The translations under genes and the position numbers were made by a program. The notes beneath the pieces are model-generated. The model saw only the letters and a program-made list of their open reading frames with translations. It made no database searches and had not been told where the DNA came from. A DNA stretch of 64,000 nt, from the NCBI RefSeq assembly GCF_015477605.1, contig NZ_JADLQX010000013.1, positions 124,001 to 188,000 on the forward strand, read 5' to 3'. Each line of letters starts with the position of its first letter. Within the stretch, counting starts at the first letter, position 1. Below are positions 8,736 to 14,996 of the stretch, piece by piece. The stretch comes from Nocardia amamiensis. Lineage in GTDB: Bacteria; Actinomycetota; Actinomycetes; Mycobacteriales; Mycobacteriaceae.

Positions 8736-9158
8736 TACCTCGAGTCGAACATACTTTCGATAGACTTGTTATGGCGGAATGAACGCGATCGAGCATCACG
8801 GCAGCATCCAAGCCGCCTCGCACGCGCGGGCTCAGCGCTGAACCGTCACGGGTTGGGGGCCGCTTCTTCCTAGAGGAAGATGGTCTCCATCATGTCGAAG
8901 CGTTACCGCCCGTTCTTCGTAGGTCTCGGTGATGTTCCAGCCGGTGGTGCGGCGGTGGCCGGCATGCGTAGGCCAACTGGTCGACGAGCGGTGCCAGCTT
9001 GAGCGCTCGGCGGCGCTCGCTGCATCTGGTCGTGTCCGGTCGGATCGCGCCGCGGTCCGTGAGGCCGCAACCAAACCCGTGGATGAGCAGCTGACCCGCC
9101 CAGTAATATCCGCAGCCTACTGACGGAAGGTCCCGGATGAGTCTGGTGAAGCGCAAAG
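8736..9158. other. Gap with no convincing gene; possible decayed coding sequence
   Basis: No intact gene. On the minus strand two short frames together read like a continuous helical peptide (LAPLVDQLAYACR in one frame, TGWNITETYEERAVTLRHDG in another), as if a gene of about 100 codons had been frameshifted. This is weak. A 7-bp inverted repeat, TCTTCCT-AG-AGGAAGA, lies at 8865-8880 and could be a protein-binding site. Confidence 0.3.
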
Positions 9159-9167
9159 GTGTTCCCG

Positions 9168-9821
9168 ATGGCATCTAATTTCGACATCGCCGCTTTGGCC
9201 ACTACGGCGCGGCAGAACGGATTTGCAGTCGCGACTGCTCGCCCATTCCAGATCGAACTACTGCGTACACCGCCGAACTGGAGGAAAGTTCCGACACGCA
9301 AGGGCGATTCCGCAGTGACAACGCTACGCCCGACTTCCGCCCAAGCCGCGAAGCCACGATCGCTCAGCGCGACCACCGGTTTGGGCGCTCAGCCGCTGCA
9401 TACCGACGGCGCTCACTTCCGGGTGCCTCCAGACATCGTGCTTCTCTACGCAGAACAATCAACGACGACACCCACGATGCTCCTGCACAATCCCCTGCAA
9501 GGTTCCCCGGTATACGACGGAACGGCGGGGGTGTTCCTGGTGAACGGTGGCGACGATCGGTTCCTCGCCACCGCATACGACTACGGGCACGGCCTTCGTT
9601 TCGACCCGGGCTGCATGACTCCTCAAGACCAGCGAGCACGCGAGATCACGCAGGTCATCGCCGCCGCCGAGGCGCGCGCCGAGGCACACATCTGGTCCGA
9701 GCCGAACACCGTGCTGGTTATCGACAACACCAGAGTGCTCCACGGACGAGCAGCAGTGGTCACTGGCGATGAGGACCGTGCACTGGTCCGGATCGCGTTC
9801 AACACCAAAGGAGCCTCGTGA
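9168..9821 (+). CDS. TauD/TfdA-like Fe(II)/2-oxoglutarate dioxygenase homologue
   Basis: A protein of 217 residues resembling the catalytic core of TauD/TfdA enzymes. The iron-binding HxD is visible in PLHTDGAHF and the distal His in RVLHGRAAV, followed by an Arg-containing strand (RALVRIAF) as expected for 2-oxoglutarate binding. Most TauD proteins are 270-300 residues; this one has a short N-terminus. The start is the ATG preceded by AAAGG, three codons after a GTG. Its TGA overlaps the GTG of the next gene (GTGA), so it is coupled to a HEPN-like protein. That pairing is unusual; whether it hydroxylates a small molecule, tRNA or protein is unknown. Confidence 0.68.
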   Translation: MASNFDIAALATTARQNGFAVATARPFQIELLRTPPNWRKVPTRKGDSAVTTLRPTSAQAAKPRSLSATTGLGAQPLHTDGAHFRVPPDIVLLYAEQSTTTPTMLLHNPLQGSPVYDGTAGVFLVNGGDDRFLATAYDYGHGLRFDPGCMTPQDQRAREITQVIAAAEARAEAHIWSEPNTVLVIDNTRVLHGRAAVVTGDEDRALVRIAFNTKGAS

Positions 9822-10732
9822 GCGACACCTACAACGCTGATGCGCTGTGGCTGAAAGCAAAACTCTTCCTCAACCATGCCATGGACGACGACGGAGTACG
9901 GACCTTCGACGAGCAGGCCCTCTGGGCTGCGCTCGCGCTCGAACTGCTCGCGAAAGCAGCGCTGTCGCGGCACTCCCCGGTACTCATCGCCGCACCCACC
10001 GAGGACGGCGGGAACCTGCTTGCCGCTGTCGGCCTCACCAAGGCCGACCGATTCGTGTCAGTGCCGGCAAAAACCCTGATCTCACGATGCAGCAAGGCGT
10101 TCCCACCCTTCAGCGAACGGGAGTCGTCGTTGATCATGCAGGCGCGAAACGAGTACCTGCACGGAGGTGCCGCCGTGTACACGAAGCTGCCCGCCAGCGC
10201 CTGGTGGCCGAAGTACTGGTCACAGGTAGCGATCCTGGTCCTGGTCCAAGACCGCACCATCGAAGATCTGGTCGGCGCCGACCGCATAGAGATCGTCGAG
10301 ACATACCTTGCGACGAACAAGCAGAACATCGAGCACCGTGCACAGACCTTGATCGGACGCGCCCAGCAACGATATGCCCAAATACGTTCCGGCAACGTAT
10401 CTGTGAAGGACGCAGCCGAGTGGGCCCGTTTTCCGGATCGCACCGCAGGGCTTGAGTATCGCGATGCCGCCGGATGCCCATCATGCGGTGAGGAAGGGAC
10501 CGTCGAAGGTGACTACATCCTCGAACGAGACCGGAACTACGAACGGATCTCCGAAGACGACTACGACGTCTGGGACGAACTCACCGTGAGCGCCGAGTAC
10601 TTCAGCTGCCCGGAATGCCAACTCGTACTCGACGGTGCCGAGCTCGTTGCCGCAGCCGGCCTCGAAGAGACCTTCTGCATAAAAGATGACGATCCCGACA
10701 CCCACCTCGAAATGGAGTACGGCAACGACTGA
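9818..10732 (+). CDS. HEPN-like protein with C-terminal zinc ribbon
   Basis: A protein of 304 residues. The N-terminal half reads as a HEPN helical domain: an early acidic helix (ALWAALALELLAKAAL, about residues 32-47) and, near residue 110, RNEYLH, which fits the R-x4-6-H motif of HEPN ribonucleases. The C-terminal third has two CPxC pairs (CPSCGEEG and CPECQ, about 60 residues apart) that look like a split zinc ribbon, and ends in an acidic tail. It is translationally coupled to the dioxygenase-like gene. HEPN proteins are commonly RNases in toxin-antitoxin or phage-defence systems, or scaffolds. An RNase role here is inference. Confidence 0.6.
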   Translation: MSDTYNADALWLKAKLFLNHAMDDDGVRTFDEQALWAALALELLAKAALSRHSPVLIAAPTEDGGNLLAAVGLTKADRFVSVPAKTLISRCSKAFPPFSERESSLIMQARNEYLHGGAAVYTKLPASAWWPKYWSQVAILVLVQDRTIEDLVGADRIEIVETYLATNKQNIEHRAQTLIGRAQQRYAQIRSGNVSVKDAAEWARFPDRTAGLEYRDAAGCPSCGEEGTVEGDYILERDRNYERISEDDYDVWDELTVSAEYFSCPECQLVLDGAELVAAAGLEETFCIKDDDPDTHLEMEYGND

Positions 10733-11239
10733 GCCCAACAGCGTCCCCACCGCCAAGCCGACCGACGCCAGGTCCTATTCACGCGCCGACGAACACTTCC
10801 GGCCTAGCTCAGCTGGGCTAACATGTGCGGCAGCGGCGTCACGGTCGCGGTCGCCAGCCGATAAGCAGCGCTACAGGGTGCCATCACGATGCTGCACGGG
10901 GATCCCGGTTGCGGCCAGGTCGGACAGGGCTGCGCCCGCCGGCTCGACGATTTCCTCACCGGTTTCGTCGAGATCGTCGTGAAAGGTCAGGTGGTCCACA
11001 GCGGCTGGCAGCTGGCCCAGTACGCATGGGTGTGCACCGGCTGGCGACTCACCGCGGGGGTGGTGTGGGTGCTGAACCAGATCTGTGGATTCGGGGACGG
11101 TCAGGCCGCCTGACGCGGGCGTGATAGTCGATTCTGACCGCCGGTAACGCCCGCGTCGTGACGATTCCCGGCGGTCAGGCGCCTTCCTAATCGGCGTGGA
11201 TCTCAACGTCGCGGAACTAACGTCCTGAGACACCACACC
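10733..11239. other. Intergenic region between two convergent operons
   Basis: No gene I can support. Both flanking genes end here. A minus-strand frame of about 120 codons (10871-11236) has a protein-like acidic part (HDDLDETGEEIVEPAG) but an Arg/Ser-rich start without a ribosome-binding site, so I leave it out. The right part holds the interleaved inverted repeats listed separately. Confidence 0.4.
11112..11178. repeat. Two interleaved perfect inverted repeats (pseudoknot order)
   Basis: Arm A GACGCGGGCGT (11112-11122) pairs with ACGCCCGCGTC (11147-11157), and arm B CTGACCGCCGG (11134-11144) pairs with CCGGCGGTCAG (11168-11178). Both are perfect over 11 bases. The order is A-B-A'-B', so the arms can form two mutually exclusive hairpins or, in RNA, an H-type pseudoknot. 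Lying between convergent genes, it may be a two-way terminator, a protein-binding site or a small RNA element. Confidence 0.7.
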
Positions 11240-12154
11240 CTAGTTCTGTTCGTCGGTGTCCGGCAACGGGCTGGCGTAGTCCAGGACACGGATGAACTGG
11301 TGTTCGGTCCGTTTGCGCTCGCCGAAGCGGTCGGAACTCTTGACCGTGCGTACCTCGATCCGCAGATACACGTCCCACGGTAGGGCCTTCGCCTTGTCGA
11401 GCGGTACTTCGACGATTTCGATCTTCCGCTTGTTCTGACGCAGCTGCACCTGTGCGAACTCCTTGCCGAGGGCGACGCCCGCGAGGTACCCGGCTTTAGT
11501 TTCTACCTCTACTGTTCCATGTGGTTCGAACAGGCGGTTTGCTCGGCTGCGGCCGCGGCTGGTAAGTCGAGACTTCCGTCGTCGCCCGTTGTGTTGCGAG
11601 AGATCGATCTCGACTCCGGCGTCGGCTTTGTCGAGCGATTCGATCAGCAATCGCAACCGGTGCGCCAGGGTTGTTGGCAGATGGTCGGCGAACCGGTCCT
11701 CCGGGATGTCATCGCGCTCGAGGAAGTCGTGCAGGTCCAGGACACGGACGAGAGCGACCTCAAGCGGTGACGGGCCAGCAATGGGCAACTCCGCCTCCGG
11801 CGGGGTGGCGGCGGCGAACGGTGCGAGCGGAAGCACAACGCTACCGGTGCGAACCTCTCGGAAGCCGAATGAAAGCTGCTCGGCAACGTCTGTTGGCGCC
11901 GCTGCACGTACCTCACGATCGAGCTGGCTGAAGATCTCAGCGGCGTATGCGTCGAACAGTCCGTCGTTGAATCGTGGACCGGTTAAGCGGATGCTGGCGA
12001 AGCCTGGCAGGGATGCCGCAGGTTCTAACTTGCGTAGTCCTTCCAGCATCGCGGCACGCAGATATGACGAGGCGGGCTCCTCATCAACCTCGTCGATATC
12101 AGGGTCGGGCTCATACCCATGCAAAAGTTGTGGAAACTGGTCGCGGACGTTCAC
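11240..12154 (-). CDS. Hypothetical partner protein of the nucleotidyltransferase
   Basis: A protein of 304 residues starting at GTG. The N-terminal part is acidic (YEPDPDIDEVDEEPASSYLR). The middle is helical, and residues 195-215 form a basic patch (NGRRRKSRLTSRGRSRANRL). The C-terminus is predicted beta-rich (VEVETKAGYLAGVALGK onwards). No catalytic motif or membrane segment. Family not recognised. Its GTG overlaps by four bases the stop of the upstream nucleotidyltransferase gene once that gene's frameshift is corrected, so the two were a coupled pair. It could be the toxin, immunity or target protein of the pair. It remains intact although its partner is broken. Confidence 0.65.
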   Translation of the reverse strand: MNVRDQFPQLLHGYEPDPDIDEVDEEPASSYLRAAMLEGLRKLEPAASLPGFASIRLTGPRFNDGLFDAYAAEIFSQLDREVRAAAPTDVAEQLSFGFREVRTGSVVLPLAPFAAATPPEAELPIAGPSPLEVALVRVLDLHDFLERDDIPEDRFADHLPTTLAHRLRLLIESLDKADAGVEIDLSQHNGRRRKSRLTSRGRSRANRLFEPHGTVEVETKAGYLAGVALGKEFAQVQLRQNKRKIEIVEVPLDKAKALPWDVYLRIEVRTVKSSDRFGERKRTEHQFIRVLDYASPLPDTDEQN

Positions 12155-12719
12155 AGCCGGACCTCCAAATAACCTCGGCGGCTGTCGCAGCTCTCTATCG
12201 AGGGTATGTCAGATCCGTCGATTCGACGGCGCTCCCACCAATCGTCCAGCCGTCCCCGGTCGCTGAGATAGGCCTCTTGGTCGCCGTCCAACGCCGCATC
12301 TGCACGATGCGGCTGCACGACTGGATACCAGCGGAGGGGGAACACCTCCAGACCGTACCGCGCCTTGATGCCGTCGCGGTCAGCTTACTGATCATCTTCG
12401 ATCCAGGTTTGCCGTGGGCCTCGTCCGCGAGCAGGCCGTCGATGACGGGTGTGATGTCGATGTCGACAGGGTCAAGTTTGCGGGAGGCGAAGCTTCCGGC
12501 GATCCAGAACGCGCGCAGCAACGGCGCGGAGAATTGCAGCTTGGCTGATGTGTCCTGCCAGTGGGCGATGTAGGTGAGCAGTCCAGTGAACAACGTGGCT
12601 CTAGTGGTCGATGCGGCGAATTCCTTCGCTTCGACCAGTCGCTCTTGAACTTCCTGGAGCGTGCATGTGTACCGACCTGGGGGTATGAAGCCAGTCGCCT
12701 CGTCGAACGACGGGATCAA
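12151..12719 (-). pseudogene. DUF6932-like nucleotidyltransferase, frameshifted
   Basis: The product resembles the DUF6932 group of minimal nucleotidyltransferases. It opens IPSFDEATGFIPPGRYTCTL and has the transferase core (WIAGSFASRKLDPVDIDIT: GS then DxD), and the family-like end (RYGLEVFPLRWYP, then SDRGRLDDWWERRR) follows. The end lies in a different frame from the core. The switch is near 12380-12400; one missing G in AAGCTGACCGC, restoring AAGCTGGACCGC, would rejoin them. A TTG start at 12719 with AGGGGG upstream fits the family's N-terminus. The corrected stop (TGA) overlaps the next gene's GTG. Nucleotidyltransferases of this type can act as antitoxins or toxins; the role here is unknown. 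A sequencing error cannot be excluded. Confidence 0.68.
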
Positions 12720-13042
12720 CCGCGTCCCCCTTTTCCGTTGTTGGACAGTGCTTCCGAGGCTGAAGAGCTGAGCTCCGTGCAGAGCATCTGATCTATCTAC
12801 TGCCCAGGCGATAGCGTTACCTACCACAGCATTACACGAGGGCTGTGGCAGCCCGCTGACATTCACCTGACGGGCACGGTGCGCGCATAGGCGCGCACCT
12901 CGGGGGCTTTGCCGCGCGGGGACCCAGCGCACAAGTAGTCCGATGTGCATCACTAGGCCGGTGCCCCACGTTTGCCCCACATAGTGTGAGTGGGGCAAAC
13001 GCACTAGGTGAAGATTGCGGCCTCTACCTGGCATTTCATCTG
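12720..13042. other. Gap between tRNA-Val and the nucleotidyltransferase gene
   Basis: No gene supported. It contains the 12-bp-stem hairpin at 12969-13001 and a shorter inverted repeat (GCCCG ... CGGGC near 12850). An open frame runs through it on the minus strand but lacks a plausible start, and its composition does not look like protein. Confidence 0.4.
12969..13001. terminator. Strong hairpin 42 bases downstream of tRNA-Val
   Basis: CGTTTGCCCCAC and GTGGGGCAAACG form a perfect 12-bp stem with a 9-base loop. On the minus strand it lies just after the 3' end of tRNA-Val, so it is probably that gene's terminator. Its place at the edge of the accessory stretch also makes it a candidate element-end structure. 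Confidence 0.6.
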
Positions 13043-13114
13043 TGGGCGCAGAGGGGATCGAACCCCCGACCGCTGGTGTGTAAAACCAGTGCTCTACCGC
13101 TGAGCTATACGCCC
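13043..13114 (-). tRNA. tRNA-Val (anticodon UAC)
   Basis: Seventy-two bases fold as a standard cloverleaf. The acceptor stem GGGCGTA pairs with TGCGCCC (one G-T pair). The D-arm is GCTC-AGCGGTA-GAGC. The anticodon stem CTGGT/ACCAG encloses loop TTTACAC with anticodon TAC. The T-arm is GGGGG-TTCGATC-CCCTC. CCA is not encoded (ACA follows). Its 3' end faces the accessory genes, the usual orientation for integration at a tRNA 3' end, although I found no second copy of the 3' end and no integrase. Confidence 0.96.
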
Positions 13115-13131
13115 TTGCCGTGACCGGCGGA

Positions 13132-13596
13132 TTATGAATCTAGCGCGGCGAGCGCTTTCTCCCAAGCCGCCTGGTCACGGGGCTCTCCGGGGCCGTTCAT
13201 CTCGGCGAAGCGGATGTAGCCTTCGCGGTCGACGACGAACGTGCCCCGGTTGGGGTAGCCGGCTTTCTCGTTGAAGACGCCGTATGCCTGGGCCACCGCG
13301 CCGTGCGGCCAGAAGTCCGACAGCAGCGGGAAGGTGTAGCCCTGTTCGGCGGCCCAGATCTTGTGCGTGGGCGGGGGGCCGACCGAGATCGCGAGGATCT
13401 CCGCGTTGTCGTTCTGGAACTTGGGCAGCTCGTCGCGGACCTTGCACAGTTCGCCCTGGCAGATCCCGGTGAACGCGAGCGGGTAGAAGACGATCAGCAC
13501 GTTCTTCTTCCCGCGATAGTCCGCCAGGCTTACTTGCTGGTTGTTCTGGTCTTTCAGCGTGAAATCCGGCGCGAGAGTGCCAACCTCTAACGGCAT
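13132..13596 (-). CDS. ahpE: AhpE-type peroxiredoxin
   Basis: A 154-residue thioredoxin-fold peroxidase that reduces hydroperoxides in the cytosol. The peroxidatic cysteine is C46 in FYPLAFTGICQGELC, with the conserved Pro/Thr context (PLAFTGIC) and a distal Arg. It corresponds to M. tuberculosis Rv2238c in family and in gene order. As I recall the mycobacterial protein, it is a one-Cys type. Here a second cysteine, C51, lies five residues after C46 (C-x4-C), the resolving-Cys spacing of BCP/PrxQ enzymes. It may therefore form an internal disulfide and use thioredoxin or mycoredoxin differently. Confidence 0.93.
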   Translation of the reverse strand: MPLEVGTLAPDFTLKDQNNQQVSLADYRGKKNVLIVFYPLAFTGICQGELCKVRDELPKFQNDNAEILAISVGPPPTHKIWAAEQGYTFPLLSDFWPHGAVAQAYGVFNEKAGYPNRGTFVVDREGYIRFAEMNGPGEPRDQAAWEKALAALDS

Positions 13597-13672
13597 AGCG
13601 AATCCTCCATCGTGTCGGGTTCCACCGGGCGGGCGTGCGACACCGCCCTGGTGGAAACCTTAGCGCGGCGGG

Positions 13673-14095
13673 TCAGCGCTGCTTCGAGGGAGCCTTGGGC
13701 TGCACCAGGCGGCTGCCCGTCCACGCGCCGAGGCTGATCGCGGAGGTCTGGGTGAGACCGGCGGTCGGCGCGGATTCGGCGATCTCACTGGGCTCGACGT
13801 GTCCCGGCTGTCCGGTCTTGGGCGTGAGCACCCAGACGAAACCGTCGTCGGCGAGCGGGCCGATCGCGTCCATCAACGCATCCACCAGGTCACCGTCGCC
13901 GTCGCGCCACCACAGCAGCACGACGTCGATCACCTCGTCGGAGTCCTCGTCGACGATTTCGCCGCCGATCGCTTCCTCGACATCGGCCCGCAGGTCGTCG
14001 TCGACGTCCTCGTCCCAGCCCAATTCCTGGACAACCAAGCCGTGTGAAATGCCAAGCTTCTGAGCGTAGTTCTGCGCGTCCGCCGCGGCGACCAC
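13673..14095 (-). CDS. DUF3052 family protein (Rv2239c-like)
   Basis: An acidic protein of 140 residues. The family signature is plain: YAQKLGISHGLVVQELGWDE, an Asp/Glu-rich stretch (about residues 30-60), then VVLLWWRDGDGDLVDAL and FVWVLTPKTG. I place the start at GTG 14095 because GAGGAGG precedes it at the right distance and the family motif begins shortly after; an ATG 16 codons upstream has no such site. The position between ahpE and the lipoprotein gene matches mycobacteria. The biochemical role of the family is unknown. Confidence 0.88.
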   Translation of the reverse strand: MVAAADAQNYAQKLGISHGLVVQELGWDEDVDDDLRADVEEAIGGEIVDEDSDEVIDVVLLWWRDGDGDLVDALMDAIGPLADDGFVWVLTPKTGQPGHVEPSEIAESAPTAGLTQTSAISLGAWTGSRLVQPKAPSKQR

Positions 14096-14220
14096 GGTGG
14101 TGTCCTCCTCAACTCCCGACAGTAGATAGTTGCAAGCGAACATGGTTATGGGCTTCAGCGCAAGCCGATCCGGCGAAATAGCTGCCGAATGTCGTGTTGC
14201 GATGGTGTGTCAGGGCGTGC

Positions 14221-14778
14221 TCAGCGTTTCGGGCAGGAGTCGCGCACGGCGTTGCGCGCGTCGTTCACCCGTCTGCTGGCGTCGTTGAGCGCCGCGACCG
14301 GGGCGAGGTAGGTCATCGGGCGCGTCTCGGCGGCCAGCGCGCGCGCCGCGCTCACATACTCGGTGAACAGTGCGGCCAGGTCGGGCGGCAGCGTGTCCTT
14401 GGCGGCGTTCACGCCGCTCTCCACCGTGTTGGCGGCGTCCTCGAGGGTCCGTACGGCCGCGTCCCGCCTGGCGACGTAGTCGGGCGCGTTCGAATCGTGC
14501 GCGTCGACGAATTCGTTGTACCTGGTGACGCCGATGCCCGTGGTGCTGGGGAACTGGCCGCAGTTGTCGGCGATGGCGTTGGCCTGTGCCGCCGCGCGCC
14601 GCGACGAGGTCGCCGCCGCCGACGAGGACGCCGCCTCGGTCTTGTACGCGGCCAGGTCGCCGGCGTTCGGGCTCGCCACGCCCTCCACCCGGTTGGCGCA
14701 TCCGGCTACGACCAACCCGATCGCGACGGCGCCGGTAGCGCACACCATTCCGAACCCACGTGGGTTCAGCAGCTTCAT
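14221..14778 (-). CDS. Probable lipoprotein (Rv2240c-like)
   Basis: A protein of 185 residues with a lipoprotein signal: basic start MKLLNPR, hydrophobic core, and a lipobox ending LVVAGC at residue 27, so the mature protein should be lipid-anchored outside the membrane. The rest is mostly helical and Ala-rich (SSSAAATSSRRAAAQANAIA), with two cysteines (NCGQF and the C-terminal DSCPKR) that may pair. Synteny places it as the counterpart of Rv2240c, upstream of and divergent from aceE. Function unknown. Confidence 0.8.
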   Translation of the reverse strand: MKLLNPRGFGMVCATGAVAIGLVVAGCANRVEGVASPNAGDLAAYKTEAASSSAAATSSRRAAAQANAIADNCGQFPSTTGIGVTRYNEFVDAHDSNAPDYVARRDAAVRTLEDAANTVESGVNAAKDTLPPDLAALFTEYVSAARALAAETRPMTYLAPVAALNDASRRVNDARNAVRDSCPKR

Positions 14779-14996
14779 CGTCCTCCCCGCTCCTCACGGC
14801 TGCCACGGCTCATCGTGCTCACCTTGCCTGTCGAACGGTACTGGATTTCCGGCTGAGATGATGACCTGGGACGCGCCATCGGCAAGGATGGATGGTGCGC
14901 CCGAACCTTTCGTAAACGGGCGGTCCGCCAACCACGCGAGCCCGCCCGGGGATAAAGACGCCATCAGCATGTCCACCCCCTGTACGAGGAGCAGAT

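Noticed and set aside
8890..9174. Minus-strand open frame upstream of the dioxygenase-like gene.
   Set aside because: Composition is Arg/Pro-rich and the more protein-like part lies in another frame. At best a decayed gene; noted in the gap entry only.
10805..10822. TAGCTCAGCTGGGCTAA looks like a tRNA D-arm, perhaps a tRNA remnant or attachment site.
   Set aside because: There is no matching anticodon or T-arm, and no stretch matching the 3' half of tRNA-Val. Probably chance.
10871..11236. Minus-strand open frame of 121 codons between the convergent operons.
   Set aside because: No ribosome-binding site, an Arg/Ser-rich first half, and it runs across the interleaved inverted repeats. Only a short acidic part looks like protein.
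12720..13034. Upstream extension of the nucleotidyltransferase frame to an ATG at 13034.
   Set aside because: The added residues are not protein-like, cross the tRNA terminator hairpin, and precede the family's normal N-terminus, which fits the TTG with AGGGGG.
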